DNA of 64,000 nt from assembly GCF_002205845.1 (NCBI RefSeq), contig NZ_NISI01000006.1, positions 124,001 to 188,000 on the forward strand. Direction: 5' to 3'. Position 1 is the stretch's first letter, and every line of letters starts with the position of its first letter. The notes beneath the pieces were generated by a model that was given only the letters and a program-made list of their open reading frames with translations, made no database searches and was not told the DNA's origin. The translations under genes and the position numbers were made by a program. Below are positions 8,569-17,989 of the stretch, one piece after another. This stretch comes from Roseateles puraquae (lineage in GTDB: Bacteria > Pseudomonadota > Gammaproteobacteria > Burkholderiales > Burkholderiaceae_C).

Positions 8569-9246
8569 TCAGTTCACGAGCTTGGCCGGCCGCAGCGACG
8601 ACACCAGCGGCGGCAGCAGCGCGAGCTGGCGCATCAGCTCGCCGATGCTGTCGGCACCGCTCTTGGCGCGGATGCTCTGGATCTGGCTGCGCACCGTAGA
8701 GATGGCCACGCCCTGGCGCTGCGCCACTTCGGTGGGCTTCACGCCATTGGACAGCGCCTTGAGCACCTCGGTCTCGGCCGGCGTGAGCTGGTAGCGCAAC
8801 GCGAACCACTGCGCAGCCAGGTCACCGCAGAGCTGGCGGCGCTCCAGGATCAGCAGCACCGCCGCCTGGCTGACGTCGCGGTTGAGCGGCACCACCACCA
8901 CGTTGGCCTTGCCGCATTCGGCGCGGTCATCACCCAGGCGCAGCAGGCAGCGGCGGCCGCTGGCTTCAGCGCCCTCCAGGGCTTCGGCCAGCGGGACGGC
9001 GTCGGTCAACAGCCGCGCACGCAGGTGCTGGCCGACGAGTTCCAGCGGATGGTTGTCTTCCAGGGAGGCGCGCGCCGCCAGGTTGGTATGCAGCACCCGG
9101 CCCGCGCCGTTGAGCAGCACCACGCCGTGGTCCAGCTCTTCGAGCACCAGGCTCATCCACTGGTTGGACAGCGAGGCCGCCGCGCGGCGCTCGCGAGGAC
9201 GAGAGCCGGACGCTTGGCCCGGCGGCACCATATCGGACATCCACAT
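8569..9246 (-). CDS. LuxR-type regulator with N-terminal PAS-like domain
   Basis: About 225 residues. The N-terminal half (LDHGVVLLNGAGRVLHTNLAAR) has the look of a PAS sensor. The C-terminal half is a LuxR/GerE helix-turn-helix (LTPAETEVLKALSNGVKPTEVAQRQGVAISTVRSQIQSI is spread over about 150-195). The ATG at 9246 has GGGAG upstream; an alternative in-frame start lies at 9276. The architecture is that of many uncharacterised betaproteobacterial regulators, and no partner kinase is adjacent. Confidence 0.85.
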   Translation of the reverse strand: MWMSDMVPPGQASGSRPRERRAAASLSNQWMSLVLEELDHGVVLLNGAGRVLHTNLAARASLEDNHPLELVGQHLRARLLTDAVPLAEALEGAEASGRRCLLRLGDDRAECGKANVVVVPLNRDVSQAAVLLILERRQLCGDLAAQWFALRYQLTPAETEVLKALSNGVKPTEVAQRQGVAISTVRSQIQSIRAKSGADSIGELMRQLALLPPLVSSLRPAKLVN

Positions 9247-9402
9247 CGCTCTGCACTCCCGGCCCGCACCCCGCAAGCCATCCTTAAAGCGTAGGAGAGC
9301 ATGTTTGGCGCGCGTCGTAAATGTTGCTGAATGTGTTTGTGAACGAATTACAGCGGAGCGTGGCGCTACAGCTTAGGGATTGCGCGCCGGTCCAGCCAAT
9401 GT

Positions 9403-10044
9403 TCAGCCGCGCTCGGCGACATAGGGGTTGGTGCGCCGCTCACGGCCCAGCGTGCCCTCGGGGCCATGGCCGGGAATGAAGACGGTGTCATCCCCCATCG
9501 GCCACAGCCGCGTGCGAATGGCGTCGAGCAGCTGCTGGTGGTTGCCTCCGGGGAAGTCCGTGCGGCCGATGCTGCCTGCAAACAGCACGTCGCCCACGAA
9601 CGCCCGTTGCGCCGCCGCCGAGTGAAAGACCACGTGGCCCGGCGTGTGCCCCGGGCAGTGGCGCACCGTGAGGGTCTCGTGGCCGATCTGCACCGTGTCG
9701 CCATCATCCAGCCAGCGATCAGGCGTGAAGGTTTCAGCCGGCGGGAAGCCGAACATGCGGCTTTGCTGTGCCAGCCCGTCGATCCAGAACTGATCGCCCG
9801 GATGCGGCCCGACGATGGGCAGCCCCTGCTCCCGCGCCAGCTGCCCGGTGCCTCCAGCGTGGTCGATGTGCGCATGCGTCAACCAGATGGCCTTGAGCGC
9901 AAGCCCCCGCTGCGCCACCGCCGCCAACAGCCGCGGCAACTCGCCGCCTGGGTCGATGACGGCAGCGTCCAGGGTCTGGTCGCACCAGACGATGGAGCAG
10001 TTCTGCTGGAAGGGAGTGACGGGGAGGGTGAGGTATTGCAGCAT
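9403..10044 (-). CDS. MBL-fold hydrolase, YcbL-type glyoxalase II
   Basis: A 213-residue metallo-beta-lactamase-fold enzyme with THAHIDHAGG, CPGHTPGH, a GDVLFAGSIGRTDFPGG segment and the terminal histidine motif FIPGHGPEGT. The sequence closely follows the YcbL group of glyoxalase II-like enzymes, which hydrolyse S-D-lactoylglutathione to lactate and glutathione using a binuclear metal site. The ATG at 10044 begins the canonical N-terminus MLQYLTLPVTPFQQN; the longer in-frame extension has no family similarity. Confidence 0.9.
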   Translation of the reverse strand: MLQYLTLPVTPFQQNCSIVWCDQTLDAAVIDPGGELPRLLAAVAQRGLALKAIWLTHAHIDHAGGTGQLAREQGLPIVGPHPGDQFWIDGLAQQSRMFGFPPAETFTPDRWLDDGDTVQIGHETLTVRHCPGHTPGHVVFHSAAAQRAFVGDVLFAGSIGRTDFPGGNHQQLLDAIRTRLWPMGDDTVFIPGHGPEGTLGRERRTNPYVAERG

Positions 10045-10156
10045 GGGTGAGTGACGGGGACCTGGTTCAACCTGCATGCAAAGCCTGCAAGGCGGCCACG
10101 CAGCCGCGGTGCGACCCAGTGCCCGCATCGCCGTGCAGCGACGCGACTGGCTGACC

Positions 10157-10762
10157 TCAACCTCTCGATTGTCTGTTCACCAACCCTCGCGGCCGACGCA
10201 ACGCCCAGGCAGCCGTCAAACCGAGCAGCCCCGCCAAGCCCACTTTGGCCCAGGTGTCCAACGCAGGTACCGAGATGATCCCACTCGGGGCATTGAAGTT
10301 GGTGATGGTGAACACCGCGTTCGTGCTGCCGTTCAGAGTCAGCGAGAAGGTCTGTCCGGCGACGACCGGGATCGAGACGGTGCCGCTTTGCGGGCCATCG
10401 TTCGAGCCCAGCGTTGTCGTGACCCCTGCCAAGGTGTAGCTGCCGGACGTGACAACACCGGCGTCGTTGAAGGACGTGCTGTCGTAGCTCCAGCTGAACG
10501 ACAGCGTCCCGTTTGCGGGAATGTTGCCGGTGAGCGTGTAGCTGGATGAAATGTTGGCGCAGCCCGTGAATGTCCTGAGAACCAAGGTGTTGGGCATGCC
10601 CGCCGTGTTGACCTGGGACGAGCCACAGCCGAATGTCTGCGTGAATGGTGTCCAGTTGGCAGGTGCATAGCTGCCTGAAAAATCCGCCCGAGCGGGCATG
10701 CAAACCAGCAGGGCTGCGGACAGCAGCATGGCGAAGCGGCGATCTTTGCGGGAATGCAGCAT
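10157..10762 (-). CDS. Secreted protein with IPTL-CTERM-like sorting signal
   Basis: A 201-residue exported protein with a signal peptide ending near PARA (about 26). The body is beta-rich and Ser/Thr/Gly-rich (about 27-165). The C-terminus is a tripartite tail: VPALDTW, a hydrophobic helix, then RRPRG. That tail matches the IPTL-CTERM pattern of proteobacterial surface proteins handled by a dedicated sorting system. No sorting enzyme gene lies in this window. The beta-rich body is not assigned to a known family. Confidence 0.75.
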   Translation of the reverse strand: MLHSRKDRRFAMLLSAALLVCMPARADFSGSYAPANWTPFTQTFGCGSSQVNTAGMPNTLVLRTFTGCANISSSYTLTGNIPANGTLSFSWSYDSTSFNDAGVVTSGSYTLAGVTTTLGSNDGPQSGTVSIPVVAGQTFSLTLNGSTNAVFTITNFNAPSGIISVPALDTWAKVGLAGLLGLTAAWALRRPRGLVNRQSRG

Positions 10763-10930
10763 GGCGAAGGCGTGAGTTTGATCTGCAAAACTGCCTGCAA
10801 AGCGTATCAGTTGCTCTAACCCGTCTGTTCAGGGATAGCACGGTTTGCAGCGATCCGGCCTGCGCTTCAACGTTGGCACAAGATGGCGGCGCCAGGGAAT
10901 CGACGCCCGCGCGGCCTGCGGCCGCCCAGT

Positions 10931-11353
10931 TCAGCGCAGGGCCGTATCAATCCAGACCCCGAGCTTCGATGAGGACATCGCGCCGCTCTGGCGCGCTACT
11001 TCCCGGCCACCCACGAAGAGCAGCGTGGTCGGGATGCTGCGGATCTGCAGCGCGGCGCTGGCGCGTGGTGCAGCATCGCTGTCGACCTTCACGAAGCGCA
11101 GCTCGGGCCGTGCGGCGGCGAGTTGCTCGAAATGTGGCGCGTAGGCGCGGCAGGGCCCGCACCAGGCGGCCCAGAAATCCACCACCACCGGCGCCTCCGT
11201 GCCCTGCAGATAGGCCGACAGGTCGGCATCGCCCAACACCACCGGCCGTGCCGGTGCCACCGGCTGGCCACAGCGGCCGCAGCTCGGGTCATCGGCGAGG
11301 CGTGCTTCGGGCACACGGTTGCGGGTGCCGCAGTGGGGGCAGACGAGCAGCAT
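10931..11353 (-). CDS. trxC: Thioredoxin 2 (TrxC-like)
   Basis: A 140-residue thioredoxin with the WCGPC active site near 64-68 and the conserved cis-proline region SIPTTLLF. An N-terminal zinc-binding cysteine pair set (CPHC and CGRC) distinguishes thioredoxin 2 from thioredoxin 1. It reduces protein disulfides in the cytoplasm, often induced by oxidative stress. AAGGAG lies upstream of the ATG. No neighbour is functionally linked. Confidence 0.92.
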   Translation of the reverse strand: MLLVCPHCGTRNRVPEARLADDPSCGRCGQPVAPARPVVLGDADLSAYLQGTEAPVVVDFWAAWCGPCRAYAPHFEQLAAARPELRFVKVDSDAAPRASAALQIRSIPTTLLFVGGREVARQSGAMSSSKLGVWIDTALR

Positions 11354-11507
11354 GACAAGGCTCCTTGAGGGTCTGCCGCATATCGGGTGCGCCGCGGCAA
11401 CTTAAAGAGGGCCGTCACGGTGCGGCTCGTTCATTGGCGGGCGGCTGCGCGGTGAGCCGGGGCAGTCCCAGGCGGTCTCCATGGACTCACCCTGTGGCGG
11501 CGCAGCC

Positions 11508-12893
11508 TCAAGCCGGCGAAGGTGCCTCGAAGACCAGGCAGAACCTGGCGCCACCACTGAGCGAACCCGTGAGGCCCACGGTGGCGCCATGCAGCTCGGC
11601 GATCTCCTTCACGATGGCCAGGCCCAGCCCGGTGCCGGGGCCCACGGCGCCGCTGCCGCGTGCAAACCGCTCGAAGATGCGTTCGCGCTCCTGCGCGGGC
11701 ACGCCCGGCCCGTCGTCCTCCACCACCAGCGTCGGGGGATGGTCGGTGATGCCCAGGCGCACGACCCCACCAGGTGGCGTGTGGCGCAAGGCGTTGTCGA
11801 CCAGATTGCCCAGCGCTTCGCTGATCAGCTCGGGCTGGCCTCGAATCATCACCGCGCGACCGCCGTCGGGCTCGCTGAGCTCCAGCCTCACGCCGCGGTC
11901 CGAGGCGGCGTCCTGGTAGGCGAGCCCGACGCCGTAGGCCAGCGGGGCAAGATCGACGCGCGAGAACTCGCGGCTCTTGTTCAGTTCGGGATCGAGCCGG
12001 CTCAGCGCAAGCAACTGTTGCAGCAGGCGGGCAGTGCGCTGCGTGGTCTCGCCCAGGTCCTGCAGCGCCGCCTTGACCGAGGCGAGGTCTGGGCCCTCCG
12101 CCGCCCGGGCCAGGCCGAGCTGCAGCGCGGTCAGCGGGGTGCGCAGTTGATGGGCCGCGGTGGAGGCGAAGCGCTGCTCCCGGGCCAGCACCTCCCGCAC
12201 GCGCTGGTGCATGTCGTTCAGCGCGGTGGCGAACGGCAGCAGCTCACGTGGCACCTCGTCGGTCGGGATGGGGTCCAGCGAGAGGTGGGACCGCTCGTTC
12301 CAGCGCGCCGCCATCGCCTCCAGTGGGCTCACCGTCCGGCGCACGCCGCGCGCCACGACAACGGCGGCCAAGAGCAGCACCAGGCTCAGCGGTGAGAAGA
12401 CGAGCAGCAGATCCGTCCGGGCATGGGCCCGCTTGATGAGCGTCTCCGCGACGCCCACGCGCACGCGCGGCGAGCCAGCGGGCGCGGCCTCCACCCAGAC
12501 CACGCGCACCGGCTGCCCCCGGTAGACCGCATCGATGGCGCGTCCCTCCGCGCCGTAGAGGCGCTCATGGCGACCGGCCTGCGGCAGGTGCGGGCTGCCT
12601 GCCAGCAGCTGATCGCCCTCCAGCACGGCGAAGTAGACCCGGTCGGCCACGTCGTAGACCAGCATGGTTTCGGCCTGCCGGTCCAGCGCCAGCCGTGCAT
12701 GCCCGTTCTCCGAGCGGACCTGCTGGGCCAGCGACCGTGCCGCATCCAGCAGCCAGCGATCGAAGGTCTTCTCGACCAGATAGTCGGCCCCCACCGCGCT
12801 GAAAAGACCGCCCAGCAGCACGATGGCCAGCACCGGCAGGCCCAGTCGCCATTGCAGCTCGCGCTGCAGCCAGCGACGGTGGCGGCGCGTCAT
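11508..12893 (-). CDS. Sensor histidine kinase of the RND efflux regulon
   Basis: A 461-residue kinase with two membrane helices (about 17-37 and 160-180), a periplasmic sensor between them, and a HAMP-like linker. The H-box is FASTAAHQLRTPLTAL, followed by an N-box (LVDNALRHTPPGG) and G boxes (EDDGPGVP, GTGLGLAIV). The form is that of TctE/QseC-type kinases. Its start overlaps the stop of the response regulator by ATGA, so the pair is co-translated. The divergent efflux operon suggests it senses the pump substrate, perhaps a metal; that is inference. Confidence 0.92.
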   Translation of the reverse strand: MTRRHRRWLQRELQWRLGLPVLAIVLLGGLFSAVGADYLVEKTFDRWLLDAARSLAQQVRSENGHARLALDRQAETMLVYDVADRVYFAVLEGDQLLAGSPHLPQAGRHERLYGAEGRAIDAVYRGQPVRVVWVEAAPAGSPRVRVGVAETLIKRAHARTDLLLVFSPLSLVLLLAAVVVARGVRRTVSPLEAMAARWNERSHLSLDPIPTDEVPRELLPFATALNDMHQRVREVLAREQRFASTAAHQLRTPLTALQLGLARAAEGPDLASVKAALQDLGETTQRTARLLQQLLALSRLDPELNKSREFSRVDLAPLAYGVGLAYQDAASDRGVRLELSEPDGGRAVMIRGQPELISEALGNLVDNALRHTPPGGVVRLGITDHPPTLVVEDDGPGVPAQERERIFERFARGSGAVGPGTGLGLAIVKEIAELHGATVGLTGSLSGGARFCLVFEAPSPA

Positions 12894-13573
12894 GGACCGG
12901 CGGGCGCGTCCGCGAGGACGAGCCGGTAGCCGAAGCCCCGCACGGTATCGATCTGCACCGGGCCCTGCCCGAGCTTGCGCCGAAGTCGGGACACGTACAC
13001 CTCCGCGGCGCTGTCGCCCACCTCGAGGTTCTTCTCGGCCAGGGCATCGATGATCACGCGCTTGGGGACCAGCCGCGGCGCGCGGCGCAACAGCAGCCCG
13101 AGCACCTCGAATTCGCGCGGATGCAGCTCCAGCGGCTCGCCGTCGAGCAGCAGCCGACCTTCGTCGCGCAGCCACAGCAGCGGGCCGAAGTGCAGGCGCG
13201 CATCACGGTCCCGCGAGTTGCGGCGCATCAGCGCCTCGATGCGGGCGTCCAGTTCGGTCGCGGCGAAGGGCTTGATCAGGTAATCGTCGGCGCCTGCCTG
13301 CAGCCCGCTGACGCGATCAGCCACCCGGTCGCGCGCCGTGAGGATGAGCACCGGCGTGCCGGGGTCACGGCTGCGCCAGCGCTGCAGCCAGTCCAGGCCG
13401 TCGCCGTCGGGCAGCTGCAGGTCCAGCACGATCAGGTCGTGGATGAGCTGGCGCGCTCGCTGATCCGCCTGCGACAGGGTTTCGCAAGGCATGACCTCCC
13501 AGCCCCTGGACTGCCATCGCAGCAGCAGTTCGCGGCGGATGTCGGGGTCATCCTCGATCAGGAGGATCTGCAT
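12890..13573 (-). CDS. OmpR-family response regulator
   Basis: A 227-residue regulator. The receiver has acidic pocket EDD (7-9), phospho-acceptor Asp in IVLDLQLPDGDG (about 51), Thr in LTARD and Lys in LIKPFAA. The C-terminal winged helix (about 130-220) has the typical ELHPREFEVLGLL and RGFGYRLV. The ATG at 13573 starts the canonical MQILLIEDD; longer frames run into the divergent promoter region. It should control its own operon and the divergent RND operon. The 136-bp gap holds CATGCC (13618-13623) and GGCATG (13633-13638) as a possible weak operator. Confidence 0.93.
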   Translation of the reverse strand: MQILLIEDDPDIRRELLLRWQSRGWEVMPCETLSQADQRARQLIHDLIVLDLQLPDGDGLDWLQRWRSRDPGTPVLILTARDRVADRVSGLQAGADDYLIKPFAATELDARIEALMRRNSRDRDARLHFGPLLWLRDEGRLLLDGEPLELHPREFEVLGLLLRRAPRLVPKRVIIDALAEKNLEVGDSAAEVYVSRLRRKLGQGPVQIDTVRGFGYRLVLADAPAGP

Positions 13574-13709
13574 GATGTGGCGCGTCCGAGGGCGACTGAT
13601 AGGAAGTTGCAAGACTGCATGCCTAGCGTGGCGGCATGTCCCTTCAAGCACCGCATTCTTGCCCGCGCCAGCCGTCGTGAAGCCGTCAACCTCGCCACGC
13701 CCTCGGGTC

Positions 13710-14873
13710 ATGCCCGGCTCGCTGCCGACGCTGGCGCGGCTGTCGCTGCTCGCCTTGCTGACAGCCTGCAGCAAGGCCCCCGCTCCGCCCAGCCCTGCCG
13801 CGCCGGCACCAGCAACCGCAGCCCGGCATGCCGATGCCGACCACCTCCGGTTTGCGCCGGGCTCGCCCCAGCTCGCGATGATCCACAGCAGCGTCGCCAC
13901 AGCCTTCCCGCTACCTGTGGCGCAGCCCCTGGAGGCCCGCCTGGCCTATGACGAGGATGTGACGTCCCGACTGTCGCTGCCGGTGTCCGGCCGCGTGACC
14001 GAGCTGCGCGCCCGGCCGGGTGACCGGGTGCGGCGGGGCCAGGCCCTGCTCGTCATCGACTCGCCGGACGTCGGCAGCGCCATGGCGGACCTTGCACGGG
14101 CCGAGGCCGACCTGGCCCTCAAGCAGAAGACCGTGGCCCGGCTGCAAGACCTGTCGGGCGGCGACGCCGTGGCCCGCCGGGAGCTTGAGCAGGCCCAGGC
14201 AGACCTCGCCCAGGCCCGGGCGGAACAGGCGCGAGCGGCGCTGCGGCTGCGCAACCTCCACCTGGGCGAGAGCAGCCGGGAGGGACAACGCCTGACCCTC
14301 AGCAGCCCGCTCGACGGGGTCGTTGTGGAGCGCAATGCCAACCCCGCCATGGAGGTGTCGCCCTCGCTGACGTCGCCCCTGTTCGTGGTGGCCGACCTGC
14401 GGCACCTGTGGGTGCTGGCCGACCTGCCCGAGAAGCTCGGGCCGCAGGTGCGCGTCGGTGACCGGCTGGTGATCGAATCCGACGCCCTGCCGCAGGAACA
14501 ACGCGAGGCACGCGTGGTGCAGGTGGGCCCGACAGTCGACCCGGCGACCCGGCGCGTGGTGCTGCGCGCCAAGCTCGACAACCCGGATGGCCGCCTGATG
14601 CCCGAGATGTTCGTGCGCGCCTGGCTACCCGCGCGGCGCGGCGAGCCGGCCGTGCGGGTGCCCAACACCGCCATCGTGACCCGCGGCGTGCATGCCTTCG
14701 TTTTCGTGGAGACGCAGGCCGGTGAGTTCCAGCGACGGCGCGTCGACCTCGCCGCCCGCGGAGGTGACGACAGTTTCGTCAGCCAGGGCCTCACGGCCGG
14801 CGAGCGTGTCGTGACGCAGGGCGCCCTGCTGCTGGACGCGGAGCTGAGCGCCCCGGCGGACGGGCAGCCATGA
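13710..14873 (+). CDS. RND efflux membrane-fusion (periplasmic adaptor) lipoprotein
   Basis: A 387-residue adaptor with a lipobox (LLTAC, Cys about 19). A barrel-sandwich motif follows (SGRVTELRARPGDRVRRGQALLVIDSPD), then a coiled-coil hairpin of about 90 residues rich in Ala/Gln/Arg. The second lipoyl half is SSPLDGVVVERNANPAMEV, followed by a beta-barrel. It links the inner-membrane pump to the outer-membrane channel. The 4-nt overlap with the pump gene indicates coupling. No His/Met-rich metal-binding tail is seen, so the metal is not predictable. The ATG at 13710 is chosen to give the lipoprotein signal. Confidence 0.9.
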   Translation: MPGSLPTLARLSLLALLTACSKAPAPPSPAAPAPATAARHADADHLRFAPGSPQLAMIHSSVATAFPLPVAQPLEARLAYDEDVTSRLSLPVSGRVTELRARPGDRVRRGQALLVIDSPDVGSAMADLARAEADLALKQKTVARLQDLSGGDAVARRELEQAQADLAQARAEQARAALRLRNLHLGESSREGQRLTLSSPLDGVVVERNANPAMEVSPSLTSPLFVVADLRHLWVLADLPEKLGPQVRVGDRLVIESDALPQEQREARVVQVGPTVDPATRRVVLRAKLDNPDGRLMPEMFVRAWLPARRGEPAVRVPNTAIVTRGVHAFVFVETQAGEFQRRRVDLAARGGDDSFVSQGLTAGERVVTQGALLLDAELSAPADGQP

Positions 14874-17800
14874 TCGACCGGCTCATCGTCTTCGCGCTGA
14901 CGCAGCGCGTGTTCGTGTTCGTGCTGGCCGCGGCGCTGATCGGCTTCGGCGCCTATTCCCTGAACAACCTGCCGATCGAGGCCTTCCCCGATGTGCAGGA
15001 CGTGCAGGTGCGCGTCATCGCCCAGCTGGCCGGGCAGGCACCGCAGGACATGGAACGTGCCGTCACCTTGCCCATCGAGCGCGAGGTGTCGGGCATTCCC
15101 GGTCTGATCAACGTGCGCTCCGTGACCATGACCGGCCTGTCCATCGTCACGCTGACGTTTGCCGACGGCACGGACGACTATTTCGCACGGCAGCAGGTGC
15201 TTGAGAGGCTCTCGACGGTGAACCTGCCCGCGGGCGTGCAGCCGCAGCTGGCGCCGCTGTCGACGGCCGTGGGGGAGGTGTACCGCTACACCATCGACGC
15301 CCCGGGCCTGTCTCCCACCGAGATCCGCACCCTGCAGGACTGGACCATCCGGCCCGCGCTGCGCATGACGCCAGGCGTGGCCGACATCGTCACCTTCGGC
15401 GGCGCGATCCGGGAGTACCAGGTCGACGCGGACCTGATGGCCCTGCGCAAGTACCAGATCACGCTGGACCAGCTCAGCCAAGCCCTGGCCAACGGCAATG
15501 CGAGCACCGGCGGCAATGTGGTGCGGCAGGGCGATGCCTCGCTGGTGGTGCGCACGCAGGGGTTGTTCGCCAGCCTGGAGGACATCCGTCGCGTCGTCGT
15601 GGCCGCACGCCAGGGCCGGTCCATCACGGTGGCGGAGGTGGCGAACGTGCACCTGGGTGAGCGGCCACCCTACGGTGTCGTGGGCGTCGACGAGCGGGAC
15701 CAGGCGGTCGAGGGCATCGTGTCCATGACCAAGGGCGGCAATCCGGCCAAGATCAACGCCGAACTGCGCGCACGCATCGAGCAGTTGCGCCCCCACCTGC
15801 CGGCCGGCGTGTCCATCGTGCCCATCTATGACCGGACGCAGCTGGTGCACCACACCGTCGCGACCGTGGCCGAGAACCTGCTGGTGGGCGCGGTGCTGGT
15901 CGTGGCCGTGCTGGTGGTGTTCCTGTCGAGCTGGCGTGCCGCGCTCGTCGTGGCCACCGTCATTCCGCTGGCGCTGCTGTTCGCCTTCATCCTGATGCAC
16001 GCCCGCGGCGTGTCGGCCAACCTGATCTCGCTCGGCGCGGTGGACTTCGGCATCATCATCGACAGCGCGGTGGTCATTGTCGAGGCGCTGATGGTGCGCC
16101 TCGCCCTGCCCGACCGCACACCGGAGCCCGGGCTGTCGGAGGCCGGCTATCGCGTGCATGCCCTGCACCAGACCATGGGCGGCATGGCGCATCCGGTGCT
16201 CTTCTCCAAGGCCATCATCATCCTGGCCTTCGTGCCCATCTTCACGTTCCAGCGGGTCGAAGGAAAGATCTTCACGCCGGTTGCGCTGACGTTGAGCTTC
16301 GCGCTCATCGGCGCGGTGCTGCTGACCTTCACCGTGCTGCCGGCGCTGCTGGCGGGCATCCTGCAGCGGCGCAGCCTGCGCGAGAAGCACAAGCCCTGGC
16401 TCGCGCGGCTGCAGGACCGTTACCGGCGCGGACTGGTCGGCGCCCTGGCGCGTGGGCGGCTGGCGCTGGCGCTGTCGGCCCTGCCCGTGGTGGCTGCACT
16501 GGCCCTGGCGCCGCGCTTGGGCAGCGAGTTCCTGCCCAAGCTGGACGAAGGCAACATCTGGCTGACCATCACCCTGCCCACTTCGGCGGCGCTGGAGACG
16601 ACGCAAGCCATCGAGAGCCGGGTGCGCGGCCTGCTGCGCGGCTACCCCGAAGTCGCCCACGTCATCTCACAGGTGGGGCGCCCGGACGACGGCTCCGACC
16701 CCAAGGGGGCCAACAACCTCGAGATCCTGGTGGACCTGCAGCCGCACGCGCAGTGGCGCTTCGCCAGCAAGGAGGCCCTGATCGCCGACATGACGGCACA
16801 ACTCGCCGTCATCCCGGGCCTCTCCACCAACTTCTCGCAGGTCATCCAGGACAACGTCGAGGAGTCGCTCTCGGGCTTTCGGGGCGAGATCGTGGCCAAG
16901 ATCACCGGCCCGAACCTGGACATCCTGGAGCAGAAGGCCGACCAGGTCGCCAACACCCTGCGCCGCCTCCCCGGCGCGACAGACGTGGACTACACCCGCG
17001 TGGGCGGGCAGGCGGAGATCGTCGTGACGCCGGACCGGCTTCGCCTGGCGCGCCTGGGCCTGGCCGTGGCCGACGTCAACAACCTGGTGAACGAGGCCAT
17101 GGCCGGCAATGCGGTGTCGAGCTTCTTCGACGACGAGCGGCGCTTTGACATCGTGCTGCGCGCCGCACCCTCGCAGCGCAACAGCGTGGATGCGATCGGC
17201 AACCTGCCCCTGCCGCTCCCCGACAGCAAGAGCGCCAACGGGCTGGCGGTCGTCGCGCTGTCGGACGTGGCGCGCATCGAGGTGCGCGAGGGCGCCTCCC
17301 GCATCGTGCGGGAGGCTGGCAGCCGGGCGGTCATCGTCAAGGTCAACCTGATCGGCCGAGACCAGGGCAGCTTCATCGCCGAGGCGCAGGACGCCGTCGC
17401 GGCGGCAGTGCCGCTGCCTGACGGCTACGAGCTGCGCTGGGGCGGCCAGTTCGAGAACTCGCAGCGGGCGCTTGCGCGGCTGAGCGTCATCATCCCGCTC
17501 ACGGCGCTGCTGATCTTCTCGCTGCTGTTCTGGACCTTCCGGTCGGTGCGACTGGCGCTGATGGTGCTGGCCATGGTGCCTTTCACGCTGGTCGGTGGCC
17601 TCGCGGCGCTCGGCCTCGCGGGCCTGCACCTGTCGGTGTCGGCCGCGGTGGGCTTCATCGCGGTGGCCGGCATCTCGGTGCAAAACGGCGTGATCCTGGC
17701 CGAAGAGGTGATGCAGCGTGTCCGCGCCGGCAGCGCGGTCGCGGCAGCCATCGTGGAAGGTGCGGTGGCACGCCTGCGCCCCATTCTGATGACGGCCCTG

Positions 17801-17989
17801 ATGGCAGGCCTCGGGCTGCTGCCCGCTGCGCTGTCGCACGGCATCGGCAGCGAGACCCAGCGGCCCTTTGCCTGCGTCATCGTCGGCGGCATCGTCACCG
17901 GCACCCTGTTCACCCTGATCGCATTGCCAGTCGCCCTGCGGCGCTTCGCGAACTTCTCCGAGATCGAACATGACCGCTCGCGCGCCTGA
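14870..17989 (+). CDS. HME-type RND efflux pump (CzcA/CusA family)
   Basis: A 1039-residue RND transporter of normal family length with about 12 membrane helices and two large periplasmic loops. In TM4 the segment DFGIIIDSAVVIVE carries Asp392, Asp398 and Glu405, the proton-relay signature of heavy-metal-efflux RND pumps. The N-terminal SLNNLPIEAFPDV is typical of CzcA/CusA. It exports cations, most often Zn/Co/Cd/Ni or Cu/Ag, using the proton gradient; which metal cannot be read from the sequence. The operon order is adaptor-pump-channel, rather than the channel-first order of czcCBA. Confidence 0.93.
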   Translation: MIDRLIVFALTQRVFVFVLAAALIGFGAYSLNNLPIEAFPDVQDVQVRVIAQLAGQAPQDMERAVTLPIEREVSGIPGLINVRSVTMTGLSIVTLTFADGTDDYFARQQVLERLSTVNLPAGVQPQLAPLSTAVGEVYRYTIDAPGLSPTEIRTLQDWTIRPALRMTPGVADIVTFGGAIREYQVDADLMALRKYQITLDQLSQALANGNASTGGNVVRQGDASLVVRTQGLFASLEDIRRVVVAARQGRSITVAEVANVHLGERPPYGVVGVDERDQAVEGIVSMTKGGNPAKINAELRARIEQLRPHLPAGVSIVPIYDRTQLVHHTVATVAENLLVGAVLVVAVLVVFLSSWRAALVVATVIPLALLFAFILMHARGVSANLISLGAVDFGIIIDSAVVIVEALMVRLALPDRTPEPGLSEAGYRVHALHQTMGGMAHPVLFSKAIIILAFVPIFTFQRVEGKIFTPVALTLSFALIGAVLLTFTVLPALLAGILQRRSLREKHKPWLARLQDRYRRGLVGALARGRLALALSALPVVAALALAPRLGSEFLPKLDEGNIWLTITLPTSAALETTQAIESRVRGLLRGYPEVAHVISQVGRPDDGSDPKGANNLEILVDLQPHAQWRFASKEALIADMTAQLAVIPGLSTNFSQVIQDNVEESLSGFRGEIVAKITGPNLDILEQKADQVANTLRRLPGATDVDYTRVGGQAEIVVTPDRLRLARLGLAVADVNNLVNEAMAGNAVSSFFDDERRFDIVLRAAPSQRNSVDAIGNLPLPLPDSKSANGLAVVALSDVARIEVREGASRIVREAGSRAVIVKVNLIGRDQGSFIAEAQDAVAAAVPLPDGYELRWGGQFENSQRALARLSVIIPLTALLIFSLLFWTFRSVRLALMVLAMVPFTLVGGLAALGLAGLHLSVSAAVGFIAVAGISVQNGVILAEEVMQRVRAGSAVAAAIVEGAVARLRPILMTALMAGLGLLPAALSHGIGSETQRPFACVIVGGIVTGTLFTLIALPVALRRFANFSEIEHDRSRA

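Noticed and set aside
13946-16660. A minus-strand frame of about 900 codons opposite the efflux genes
   Set aside because: Low-complexity composition rich in His/Gln/Arg/Gly without motifs; the plus strand encodes the intact adaptor and RND pump.
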